Below, in pieces: positions 9,238 through 17,388 of a DNA stretch of 64,000 nt. Source of the stretch: Legionella fairfieldensis ATCC 49588. GTDB lineage: Bacteria > Pseudomonadota > Gammaproteobacteria > Legionellales > Legionellaceae. Positions within the stretch are counted from its first letter, which is position 1. The number at the start of each line of letters is the position of its first letter. Made by a program: the position numbers and the translations under genes. The notes below the pieces were generated by a model. It had not been told where the DNA came from and did not search any database. It saw nothing but the letters and a program-made list of their open reading frames with translations. Where the stretch lies: positions 1-64,000 of the forward strand of contig NZ_JHYC01000001.1 in assembly GCF_000621525.1 (NCBI RefSeq), written 5' to 3'.

Positions 9238-9247
9238 GGCCACCTGT

Positions 9248-9334
9248 GCCGGGGTGGCGGAATTGGTAGACGCGCCGGATTCAAAATCCGGTGGTGGTGA
9301 CACCGTGTGGGTTCGAGTCCCACCCTCGGTACCA
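9248..9334 (+). tRNA. tRNA-Leu (anticodon CAA)
   Basis: 87-nt class II tRNA with a long variable arm (GGTGGTGACACC). The anticodon stem 9275-9279/9287-9291 (CCGGA/TCCGG) encloses the loop TTCAAAA, giving anticodon CAA at 9282-9284, which reads UUG. The T arm contains GGTTCGAGTCC. The acceptor pairs GCCGGGG with CCTCGGT, including two G-U pairs, and CCA is encoded at 9332-9334. The class II arm plus CAA fixes leucine identity. Confidence 0.96.
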
Positions 9335-9470
9335 TTAAGGGTCTTTTAAGGACTCTTGATGGATCTCAAACACTACCACAAATTAGCCTTTACATCGCCC
9401 TTAATTGTTCGTTATTTTCATAGCGAGAGGCGGCTCCCTGAACATTATTTTAATTTCTCTATATTTCACA

Positions 9471-9498
9471 TTGAACGATCGTTAGAAAATTATAGAAT
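9471..9498 (+). promoter_or_regulatory. Candidate promoter of the seryl-tRNA synthetase gene
   Basis: TTGAAC (9471-9476) and TAGAAT (9493-9498) are separated by 16 bp and lie about 60 bp before the start codon. Each hexamer is close to the sigma-70 consensus. The call rests on pattern alone. Confidence 0.4.
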
Positions 9499-9559
9499 GA
9501 TAAAACTGAATATAGTAAATTGACTATCGTTTGTATTAACTCCAGATTAAAGGCTCAAT

Positions 9560-10831
9560 ATGTTAGATATAAAATTAATAACAGAAAATACAGAAAGTAT
9601 CAGAGACAGTATCCGCAAAAGAGGAGTTAATGCTGATTTAGATACGTTATTAAACCTTTATACTACACGCAAGTCACTGATGTTGAATGTAGAAAACCAA
9701 CGAGCTGAATCCAATCAAATTGCAAAAATAATACCTCAGTCACACGGAGAGGAAAAACAGGAGCTTATTAATAAAGGACGTACCTTAAATCATAAAATTG
9801 CCATGCTCGAAGAGGAGCTGCGAAAAATTGATGAACTCTATAACGAAGCAATGCTTAATATACCTAATCTTCTGGCCGATGATACCCCTCCTGGTGAAAG
9901 TGACGCAGAAAACGTAGTGTTGAGAACCCATTTGGTTCCTCGCGAGTTTGATTTTGTACCCAAAGATCATATCGAAATAGGAAAAGCACTTGATTTAATC
10001 GATTTTGACAGCGGTACCAAAGTCACTGGTGCAAAATTTTACTTTCTAAAAAACGAAGCTGTGCTGCTCGAATTAGCGTTAAAGTTATTTGCGATGAAAA
10101 TTGCCGCTGAGTTTGGCTACACCACTCTTATTACTCCTGATTTGGCGAAAAAGTCTATCCTGACTGGAACCGGTTTTTCTCCGAGAGGCGAAGAGTCTAA
10201 TATTTATAATTTGGAAGATCTGGATCTGAGCCTCATCGCAACCGCTGAAATTACTGTTGGTGGAATGCATGCGGACGAGATCGTTGATGAAAATAAATTA
10301 CCACTGAAATATGTAGCTGAGAGTCATTGCTTTCGTAGAGAAGCTGGCGCAGGCGGCAGGGAAAGTAAAGGCTTATACCGTGTACATCAATTTTCCAAAA
10401 TTGAACTTTTCCAAATTACCAGGCCAGAAGATGGTGAAGCTGCTTTGGAAGAGATTTTAAAAATAGAAGAAACAATCTATCAAAAACTTCAATTACCCTA
10501 TCGAGTTGTTCGTATATGTGCTGGCGATTTAGGGGCAGCAGCTTTTAAAAAATATGACATTGAAGCATGGATGCCCGGTAGAGACTCGGATGAAAAATAT
10601 GGTGAAGTAACCTCTGCTTCGAATTGCACCGATTTCCAATCACGTCGATTGAATATCCGATATCGCGATAAAGAGAACAAAAGAGTGTACCCGTATACTT
10701 TAAATGGTACCGCTATCGCTTTAAGCCGAACATTAATGGCAATCCTCGAAAACTACCAGCAAAAAGACGGCAGTGTAGTCATTCCCGAAGTATTACGTAC
10801 TTACATTGGCAAAGACATCATAGGAAGATAA
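9560..10831 (+). CDS. serS: Seryl-tRNA synthetase, atypical for gammaproteobacteria
   Basis: Class II aminoacyl-tRNA synthetase charging tRNA-Ser, 423 aa, full length. The N-terminal tRNA-binding coiled coil spans about 25-100. Motif 2 reads CFRREAGAGGRESKGLYRVH. Motif 3 contains TLNGTAIALSRTLMAILEN. The serine-site region TSASNCTDFQSRRLNIRY is present. All key parts are intact, so it should be active. The wording differs from E. coli-type SerRS (RGLIRQHQF; ISSCSNVWDFQARRM; LNGSGLAVGRT) and is closer to mitochondrial/eukaryote-like or distant bacterial SerRS, suggesting a horizontally acquired or second copy. It follows tRNA-Leu directly, and an F-box gene starts 5 bp after its stop. Family certain; paralogy inferred. 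Confidence 0.9.
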   Translation: MLDIKLITENTESIRDSIRKRGVNADLDTLLNLYTTRKSLMLNVENQRAESNQIAKIIPQSHGEEKQELINKGRTLNHKIAMLEEELRKIDELYNEAMLNIPNLLADDTPPGESDAENVVLRTHLVPREFDFVPKDHIEIGKALDLIDFDSGTKVTGAKFYFLKNEAVLLELALKLFAMKIAAEFGYTTLITPDLAKKSILTGTGFSPRGEESNIYNLEDLDLSLIATAEITVGGMHADEIVDENKLPLKYVAESHCFRREAGAGGRESKGLYRVHQFSKIELFQITRPEDGEAALEEILKIEETIYQKLQLPYRVVRICAGDLGAAAFKKYDIEAWMPGRDSDEKYGEVTSASNCTDFQSRRLNIRYRDKENKRVYPYTLNGTAIALSRTLMAILENYQQKDGSVVIPEVLRTYIGKDIIGR

Positions 10832-10836
10832 ATACA

Positions 10837-12292
10837 ATGAAGAATTTGATGGGCTTATTTAAAGTCAAACATAACACCAGAGATAATATTTTATCTCCTT
10901 TAGAACAACTTCCAGAATGGCTTGCATCAGAGATTGCATCTAAAATTGACAAGAACAGTTTTGCTAATCTTCGCCGTGCCTCTAAAACAACCTTGAGGCT
11001 ATTTCATGAGTTATCAAGTGCCCATAAGCTCCTCTATCATGTAGAAAGAGCTAATTATGCTGCTGCGGCAAAAATGGTAGAAGAACATCCTATGCTAATG
11101 TTCCAACATGTTCAGTAAGACCATAAAAATACCCGGCTTAAGACAGATTAGAACAATGATAATACGCATGCCCTCGCATGGAATGACGGCAGTTTAGTAT
11201 TTTATTAATGCTGCACCCTGATTTCTCCATGCTCTGAATAAAATTGGCGGTAGCGATACCAGTTCTTACCTTTGAGACGAAAAAGATAGTTTTGGATATG
11301 ATAAAGCACTTTATGAAGCAAGTATTAATAATCAACCTGACACTGTAAGATTTTTGATGGAGGCTAATGCGAGTCTAAGAGAAAAACGTGAATACAGCTT
11401 TAGTAGGGATTTCCGTATCGGATACGAAGAGTATGACTATTATAATGCTTTAGTTGCAGCTGCCTCTCGTCAATCTTGGATGGCAGTTTTAAGTATAATA
11501 GAAACAGTAAAAGCAAATTCTACGAATGATTGTGGGCATGACATCGCTTTTTATTTTGCATGTAAATATAAAAATCTAGATGCGGCTAGAAAGTTATATG
11601 CTGCTGGAGCTAGCATTCGGCATAAATTCATAGAAGTCTATAAGACTTCTATGAATAATCAATTTCCTCCTATGTATCAATTTAACAGTATGCAGTGGGC
11701 ATTACTTAACGATGATCCTGATATGGTTTGTTTTTTGCTTAGCGCTGGTTATGAACTCAGCTCCTCATTGTTATATACTACAAAAAATCAACAAGGGGAT
11801 GGTTATTCAAAGCAAACAATGGATCTTGACCAGTTTGTTACTTTATATGATTGTCGTGCCACTTTATCTAAAGGATTGTTAGATTTCAAAAATGATTATC
11901 AAAATATAAAAAATAATCAGATATTTAAAGAGCATACGTGTCATTTAGAATCCATTGCTAAAGAGAAGCACAAAGAAAAAGCTGCTTCAGAAAAAACAGA
12001 AACTTTAAAAAATAATAAACAGAACTTTTTAACGAGTGTAAATGATTTTCTTCGTCCGCTAAAAAAACAAAATCACTTTGAACGATGTTTAATATGGAAG
12101 TCAAACGAGCGTAAAGATATTGATACAATTGAGCAATTGCATAAATCAAAAGATGTTGAGGAAATAAAAGCTTTTATTAAGAACACTAAAGGAACGAGCA
12201 AAGTTTCAAAAAAACTGTCAGAATTCTTAGAACAAAATCAAGTCAATCAAGATTTTTCCGGTTCAATCGATATGCAAGGCCCAAGTATATGA
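10837..12292 (+). pseudogene. Decayed F-box / ankyrin-repeat effector-like gene
   Basis: An intact-looking 5' part (10837-11118, 93 aa, AGGAAG ribosome site) encodes an F-box-like motif, LEQLPEWLASEIASKI then FANLRRASKTTLRLF. It then breaks. Another frame holds recognisable ankyrin-like text from about 11198, interrupted by TGA at 11219 and 11273. That frame then stays open from 11276 to 12292 with ankyrin-type helices (DKALYEASINNQPDTVRFLM; AAASRQSWMAVLSIIE; YFACKYKNLDAARKLYAAGA) and a Lys/Glu-rich C-terminus. F-box plus ankyrin is a typical Legionella effector architecture that recruits host SCF ubiquitin ligase. At least one frameshift and two in-frame stops argue for a pseudogene. The 3' piece could still be expressed alone from 11354 or 11357. 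Confidence 0.7.
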
Positions 12293-12446
12293 TAAAGTAG
12301 AGAGGCAGGTTCTGTGGAAAATGGAAGAAACCCGTTAGCAGTAACTGGAGGGTGGATGAAACATACATCGTAAGTATTCACGTAATGTCGTCAACTTAAG
12401 AAGAAATTTGTGCCACAGCTTCAAGCTGTCTCTTTCTCGCATAGGC

Positions 12447-12486
12447 ACCCTCATCCCCAACCCTTCTTCCTCAAGGGAGAAGGAAG
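12447..12486. repeat. REP-like palindromic repeat
   Basis: Contains CCCTCATCCCCAACCCTTCT followed by an imperfect fold-back (CCCTTCTTCC / GGGAGAAGGA). This wording is familiar from dispersed REP elements in many gammaproteobacteria. It lies in the decayed interval after the F-box/ankyrin pseudogene. Confidence 0.5.
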
Positions 12487-12496
12487 TCAAATTCCT

Positions 12497-12624
12497 GGTG
12501 AGTGTTCACGGAGTATGTAATTAAGAAGTATATAACGTCAATGTCTTTCCCGCGCACAGGCAGGAAAGACGAGTCATGGAACAAAGTCTGGCAGAGAAAA
12601 TTTGCATATCCCGTGAACGCTTAA
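12497..12624 (+). repeat. MITE-like element, family 1, copy A
   Basis: About 128 bp bounded by related inverted ends (AGTGTTCACGG at the left, CCGTGAACGCTTA at the right), with an internal hairpin GTCTTTCC / GGAAAGAC. The same sequence occurs in inverse orientation at 35362-35529. Shared tracts include TAATTAAGAAGTATATA and CAAAGTCTGG then AGAGAAAATTTGCATATC. No coding capacity is present. Confidence 0.75.
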
Positions 12625-12810
12625 TGGCACATAGGTTTATCTTTATCATGCTGTAAATGTCCATGTTTGGTAAGGGTTATAGGTCGTTTTCAAAATAAAG
12701 ATGATATGGAAACCTTCCAGCGTCTTTATGAAGTAAGAGCTAATGAGTTTAAGGAGCTCCTGTCTCAACCAGAATCCTTGTTGAGTCAAAATAAAACACC
12801 TGCGTTTTAA
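12625..12810 (+). pseudogene. Possible 3' remnant of a coding gene next to MITE copy A
   Basis: From just after the MITE end, one frame is open for about 61 codons to a TAA at 12808. The last 42 codons (from 12682) read like a real helical C-terminus: RFQNKDDMETFQRLYEVRAN, then EFKELLSQPESLLSQ. No start codon with a ribosome site is visible. It may be the tail of a gene cut by the repeat, possibly related to the neighbouring effector-like remnant. Weak call. Confidence 0.35.
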
Positions 12811-12827
12811 TGCTTTTAATAAGTGAG

Positions 12828-13145
12828 TTAATTAATCAACCGACCAAATTCTGCGGGTATTTTAACATAGAATAACTCTACCTTTTTCTGAGCTAAAAAA
12901 GCCAATAACTTCTCTGCCTCCTGTTCAGTGACAAGCATCACAATCGCAACGGGCTGATCTAACAATTCAAAAAAATGAGCGCTGTGTAACTGACGATGAA
13001 GGCCAAAACCAAGCGCGCCCGTAAATGCCGTAGCACCGCTAATACCGTGATCGCGAGCAATGTCTATAAGCCACGCATAAAGTGGTTGCTTTCCATGATT
13101 CTCATTCTGTTCGATAAAAAATTCTAACTGGTAGCCTTTCTGCAT
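12828..13145 (-). CDS. DUF190 / UPF0166 family protein
   Basis: 105-aa small cytoplasmic protein of the DUF190 fold (PII-like ferredoxin-type). The family pattern is visible: KQPLYAWLIDIARDHGISGA, then ALGFGLHRQLHSAHFFELLD and PVAIVMLV. In other bacteria DUF190 genes often sit beside crcB fluoride channels; here the partner is an AmpG-like transporter. The start codon lies inside the end of the AmpG-like gene (22-bp overlap), so the two are translationally coupled. The biochemical role of the family is not established. Confidence 0.82.
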   Translation of the reverse strand: MQKGYQLEFFIEQNENHGKQPLYAWLIDIARDHGISGATAFTGALGFGLHRQLHSAHFFELLDQPVAIVMLVTEQEAEKLLAFLAQKKVELFYVKIPAEFGRLIN

Positions 13146-14386
13146 AAAATGGTTTCCTTCCCGTCAAGCGTTTGTTCGGCATCCATATCAGTATGTTCAC
13201 GTATCATAAAAAGAAATGGGATAAATCCTAAAGCAAGTACAAAAGCAATTTGATACAAACCAACCCATCCAAACCACATCTGCAACATGGCCGCCACGGG
13301 GCCGGAAAAAATACGAGGTAAAGCAGACAAAGCAACCAGTAGAGAAAACTGGGTTGCAGTATAAGGTTGTTTTACCAAACGCATAAAAAAAGCGACTAAG
13401 GCCGTTGATCCCATGCCTGCTGCAAAGTTATCGCAAACGACTGCTGTAGCAAATAAAAAGAGATTTTTACCAGTAAGTGCTAAAGCAACAAATAAACTAT
13501 TAGTCAATGCCTGTAAAAGGCCAAAAACAAGCAAGGCTCGAAACAACGACCAATGAATAAGTAAAAAACCAGCGGCTAAACCACCTAAAATAATCGAGCT
13601 AATACCCATTACTTTATTCACATAACCAATAGTATCTAACGAAAAGCCAACTCCTTGAATTAAAAATGGCATCACAATCCCACTCGTTGTGGTGGTAAAA
13701 GCCTCTCCCAGCTTGTAAAATAAAATAAAAAGTAATAAAGGAATAATGCCTCGCCGAGTAAAAAGCTCTCTAAAAGAAGTAAGAAACATCCCTGCAAAGC
13801 TCATGTCATTTGTGAGATAGTTTGAAGGTTCACGGCTCCAGAGAGTAGCGGTCATGCCAATCAACATTAACATTCCCATCAGACGATAAGTATAAGGCCA
13901 ACCAAAATGTTTTGCCATGATCAAGGCAAAACCACCACCAATCAGGAGAGCCAAACGATAGCCCAAAACAGCTAAAGAAGCGCCTAATCCATGTTGTCGA
14001 ACTGGTAAATATTCAATACGGTGCGCATCAATAGCTACATCTTGAGTGGCCGAAAAACAGGCCAAAGCAAAAGCGAGAATTCCCATCCATTGAGGCGATG
14101 TTTCAGGCGATAACCAAGCCATTGCATTAAAACCAATTAACAAAGCAAACTGCATTAAAAAAATCCAGCTACGCCGTTTCCCTAAAGAAAAAAGAGAATA
14201 ACGATCAAGTATTGGCCCCCAAATGATACGATAAAGATAGGGCATGCCGGCCAAACTTAGCATACCTGTCGCTAATACAGACATACCAGTCTCGGCAAAC
14301 CATGCTTGTAGCGTACTGCCTGTTAATGCTAACGGAAGTCCTGAAGAAAAACCCAATAAAAAAACAATCAGCAGGCGCTTGCTCAT
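13124..14386 (-). CDS. ampG: AmpG-like muropeptide permease (MFS, PAT family)
   Basis: 420-aa inner-membrane MFS protein with about 12 helices. It opens with FLLGFSSGLPLALTGSTLQAW, the AmpG signature of helix 1, and carries DRYSLFSLGKRRSW in the loop after helix 2 and SATQDVAIDAHRIEYL in helix 4, as in AmpG. AmpG proteins import GlcNAc-anhydroMurNAc muropeptides for peptidoglycan recycling. L. pneumophila and relatives carry several AmpG-like paralogues, so substrate specificity is uncertain. It overlaps the DUF190 gene by 22 bp. The start MSKRLL follows no strong ribosome site. Confidence 0.8.
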   Translation of the reverse strand: MSKRLLIVFLLGFSSGLPLALTGSTLQAWFAETGMSVLATGMLSLAGMPYLYRIIWGPILDRYSLFSLGKRRSWIFLMQFALLIGFNAMAWLSPETSPQWMGILAFALACFSATQDVAIDAHRIEYLPVRQHGLGASLAVLGYRLALLIGGGFALIMAKHFGWPYTYRLMGMLMLIGMTATLWSREPSNYLTNDMSFAGMFLTSFRELFTRRGIIPLLLFILFYKLGEAFTTTTSGIVMPFLIQGVGFSLDTIGYVNKVMGISSIILGGLAAGFLLIHWSLFRALLVFGLLQALTNSLFVALALTGKNLFLFATAVVCDNFAAGMGSTALVAFFMRLVKQPYTATQFSLLVALSALPRIFSGPVAAMLQMWFGWVGLYQIAFVLALGFIPFLFMIREHTDMDAEQTLDGKETILCRKATS

Positions 14387-14487
14387 GTTTAAACCCGGTT
14401 AAATTATATTTACTAAAGGCTTTGACAAACAATCATTCACTTCGACTGCTTATTTTTCTACAAACAAAACATAGGAACAGAAACACT

Positions 14488-14510
14488 CCTGGTATCATGA
14501 GGATACCAGG
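14488..14510 (-). terminator. Terminator hairpin after mip
   Basis: A perfect 9-bp stem (CCTGGTATC / GATACCAGG) with a 5-nt loop lies 17 bp past the mip stop. A mixed T-rich stretch follows on the minus strand rather than a pure U tract. Confidence 0.6.
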
Positions 14511-14526
14511 ATGAAATAAATGTTTA

Positions 14527-15252
14527 TTACGCATCAGATTTTTTGACAGAAATTAAATGAATTTTAAAGATTAATGTTTCGTTAGGTCCGATAGGGCCGC
14601 CTACGCTACGAGGACCATAAGCAAGTGCCGAAGGAACATACACTTCCCAGGTAGAACCTGCGGGCATTAATTGTAAAGCCTCAGTCCAGCCTGGTATAAC
14701 CTGCGATACTTTAAAAGTAGCTGGCTTGCCTGTTTTATCTGTACTATCAAAAACCTGTCCGTCTATTAATCGACCAGTATATTCTACGGTCACTGTATCC
14801 TCTTTCGCCGGTTTTGCACCTTCTCCTTTTTCAATAATTTTGTATTGTAAGCCACTTGGCAGACTAACCACCCCCTCTTTAGTCTTATTGGCATTTAAAA
14901 AGGCTTCTCCTTTGGTTTTATTTTCTTCAGATTTTTTATTGAATTCAGCAGTACGTTTCATCATCAAATCTTTTTGAAACTTATTGAGAACGTCTTTCAT
15001 CTGATCTTCAGTTAACAACAACTGGCTACCGTTCATGCCATCCTGCAAGCCTTTTGCCATTGCGGCAGGGCTTATATCAATGCCTTGCTTTTTGAAATTT
15101 TTTCCCAAATCAGCGCCAATACTATAAGACAGCTTATCCATGTCGCTATTCAATGATGTTGCAGAGGGTGCTACTGTAGCAGCATCAGTTGCAGCAATTG
15201 TCGTTGACATTGCCAAACTCATGACAGCTGCAGCGACTAGTCTCATCTTCAT
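14527..15252 (-). CDS. mip: Mip, macrophage infectivity potentiator (FKBP-type prolyl isomerase)
   Basis: 241-aa exported peptidyl-prolyl cis/trans isomerase, surface dimer and Legionella virulence factor. The signal peptide is [20 protein letters not shown]. The N-terminal dimerisation region contains [20 protein letters not shown], and a long connecting helix (about 75-125) leads to the FKBP domain (about 130-241). The FKBP domain has [31 protein letters not shown] and [20 protein letters not shown], all as in L. pneumophila Mip. The ATG at 15252 is preferred over an in-frame TTG 6 bp upstream, with AAAGGGG 7 bp before it. It is divergent from the serine dehydratase gene. This gene is the strongest taxonomic marker in the window. 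Confidence 0.96.
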   Translation of the reverse strand: MKMRLVAAAVMSLAMSTTIAATDAATVAPSATSLNSDMDKLSYSIGADLGKNFKKQGIDISPAAMAKGLQDGMNGSQLLLTEDQMKDVLNKFQKDLMMKRTAEFNKKSEENKTKGEAFLNANKTKEGVVSLPSGLQYKIIEKGEGAKPAKEDTVTVEYTGRLIDGQVFDSTDKTGKPATFKVSQVIPGWTEALQLMPAGSTWEVYVPSALAYGPRSVGGPIGPNETLIFKIHLISVKKSDA

Positions 15253-15450
15253 AAACAATCCCCTTTATTTGTCTTTCGTCAGAATAATCTTGCAAAAATG
15301 CACCATCATTCTGCCTAAAATCAAATGAAATTTCCAGTAAAGCGAGTTAAAAGAAATTTGCTGAATCATTCATTTTTATTCTACGGGTAGTTGTTTATAC
15401 CGTATTTTCCTTCTAAACTTGCCATTATTTGCACTAGTTTGAGCCTTGTC

Positions 15451-16827
15451 ATGAGTATTAGTGTATTTGATTTATTTTCAATCGGTATTGGGCCTTCAAG
15501 TTCTCATACAGTGGGGCCAATGCTCGCTGCGAATGCCTTTCTGAATTTACTGGAACAACGAGAATGTTTTAATAAAACTACCCGGATAAAAATCGAGCTT
15601 TATGGCTCATTAGCATTAACCGGCAAGGGTCATGGAACGGATAAAGCCATTCTTAATGGCCTGGAAGGAAAAGCGCCTGAAACAGTCGATCCAGCAAGTA
15701 TGATCCCGCGTATGCAGGAAATTATTGCCAACCGGGTACTTTGTCTGGGAGGAAAAAAAAGTATTTCTTTTGATGAAAAAAATGATTTTTTATTTTTTCA
15801 AAAAGAACTTTTGCCAAAACACACGAATGGTCTGCGTTTTACAGCCTATAATGATGCCAATACGGTATTAACAAGCCAGATTTATTATTCAATAGGTGGT
15901 GGTTTTATTACCACTGAGGAAGAATTTGACCAACCATCTACTTCGCTGGAAAAGCCTCCTTATCCTTTTGCTACTGCCCGGCAATTATTGAAATTATGTC
16001 ATGACAATCATCTCACTATAGCCGAATTAATGATGGCCAATGAACGTACCTGGCGTGACACTAAAACTATTCATGAAAATATTCTGATTATTGCCAAAGT
16101 AATGAATGAATGCATTGAAAATGGTTGCAAGCATTCTGGTATTCTGCCTGGCGGCTTGCAAGTTAAACGGCGTGCTCCTGATTTGTACAAAAAACTAATC
16201 GAACATAAAGGAATACCTAGTATCTTTGAGCAATCCGATATTATGAACCGACTTAATCTGTATGCCATGGCTGTCAACGAAGAAAATGCAGCGGGAGGAC
16301 GTATTGTTACGGCACCAACCAATGGCGCCGCCGGTATCATTCCAGCGGTGCTTAAATATTGTCAGGAAGCGCATGATCGTTTAAGTGATGAAGATATTTA
16401 CACCTATTTCCTTACTTCTGCTGCCATTGGCATTCTCTATAAAGAAGGGGCATCCATTTCTGGCGCCGAAGTAGGCTGTCAGGGAGAGGTAGGCGTTGCT
16501 TCCTCCATGGCGGCAGCAGGGCTAACCGCTGTTTTGGGGGGAAGCATCGCGCAGATTGAAAATGCGGCTGAAATTGCCATGGAGCATCACTTGGGCATGA
16601 CTTGTGATCCCGTAATGGGTCTTGTGCAAATTCCTTGTATAGAACGTAATGCCATGGGTGCTGTTAAAGCGGTTAATGCGTCACGTATGGCCCTTATTGG
16701 TGATGGTCAGCACCAGATTTCTTTGGATAAGGTCATCAAAACCATGAAAAAGACCGGTGAAGATATGCAAAGTATTTACAAAGAAACCTCGTTAGGTGGT
16801 TTAGCGGTTAATCATCCGGAATGTTGA
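15451..16827 (+). CDS. sdaA: L-serine dehydratase (L-serine ammonia-lyase), iron-sulfur type
   Basis: 458 aa; converts L-serine to pyruvate and ammonia, an important carbon entry for amino-acid-using Legionella. The alpha and beta domains are fused as in SdaA/SdaB. The N-terminus [20 protein letters not shown] is the beta-domain signature. The C-terminal [4Fe-4S] catalytic part has [34 protein letters not shown] and [17 protein letters not shown] with the cluster cysteines. The ATG at 15451 is chosen because homologues begin MISVFDLF; the 20 codons upstream are not family sequence. It is divergent from mip and stands alone. Confidence 0.93.
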   Translation: MSISVFDLFSIGIGPSSSHTVGPMLAANAFLNLLEQRECFNKTTRIKIELYGSLALTGKGHGTDKAILNGLEGKAPETVDPASMIPRMQEIIANRVLCLGGKKSISFDEKNDFLFFQKELLPKHTNGLRFTAYNDANTVLTSQIYYSIGGGFITTEEEFDQPSTSLEKPPYPFATARQLLKLCHDNHLTIAELMMANERTWRDTKTIHENILIIAKVMNECIENGCKHSGILPGGLQVKRRAPDLYKKLIEHKGIPSIFEQSDIMNRLNLYAMAVNEENAAGGRIVTAPTNGAAGIIPAVLKYCQEAHDRLSDEDIYTYFLTSAAIGILYKEGASISGAEVGCQGEVGVASSMAAAGLTAVLGGSIAQIENAAEIAMEHHLGMTCDPVMGLVQIPCIERNAMGAVKAVNASRMALIGDGQHQISLDKVIKTMKKTGEDMQSIYKETSLGGLAVNHPEC

Positions 16828-16953
16828 AGGAACTATAGTCTTGACCAGTTAATTTATACCTTAACCAGACTTGCAGCCCCAATGAAATAAAATAATTACT
16901 AACGGATATCAATCCAGAGATACGATGTGAATTCTATTATTTAAAGGAATTGT

Positions 16954-17385
16954 ATGAAAAAAGCCACCCTGATCACTTTTGTGATTACCCTGCTATTTTG
17001 TTGCTACTCTACTCAAACGCTAGCGGGAAAAGAACGCTGTCCAAGAGAAGCTATTCATTGTGTTTATAATATGACTAATAGTCCTCCTAAATGGGTTAGG
17101 ATAACAATGCAGCCAAGAAACCTGACCATGATTCTTTGTCTACGCAGTCAAGATGTTGTCTATCTTGAGAAAGATGACATAGAACAAGATGGCACGCTAC
17201 CCGGCAGCTTATTGACCTGGACACTAAGCCAATGTAGTAACAAAAATTGTGAACAAAGCCATCTTTTAGGGGTGGATCAGTTTAGTTTGGCCTGGAGTGG
17301 AAACCATTACGAGACAAAACCCGGAACTTACGGCTTTATATTTGATCCAACATTTGGAGAAACGTGTACCTTCCTTGATGAATAG
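16954..17385 (+). CDS. Small secreted cysteine-containing protein, unknown
   Basis: 143 aa with a signal peptide (KKATLITFVITLLFCCYST, cleavage near LAG at about 25). The mature protein has seven cysteines (CPREAIHC, ILCLR, SQCSNKNCEQ, GETC), consistent with periplasmic or extracellular disulfides. AAAGGAA precedes the ATG. No catalytic motif or family is recognised. It converges with the RND efflux gene with only 3 bp between stops. Confidence 0.68.
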   Translation: MKKATLITFVITLLFCCYSTQTLAGKERCPREAIHCVYNMTNSPPKWVRITMQPRNLTMILCLRSQDVVYLEKDDIEQDGTLPGSLLTWTLSQCSNKNCEQSHLLGVDQFSLAWSGNHYETKPGTYGFIFDPTFGETCTFLDE

Positions 17386-17388
17386 CAT

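Noticed and set aside
9248-12827. Integrative element inserted at tRNA-Leu
   Set aside because: No integrase and no direct repeat of the tRNA 3' end was found in the following 3.5 kb; an atypical serS alone does not prove an island.
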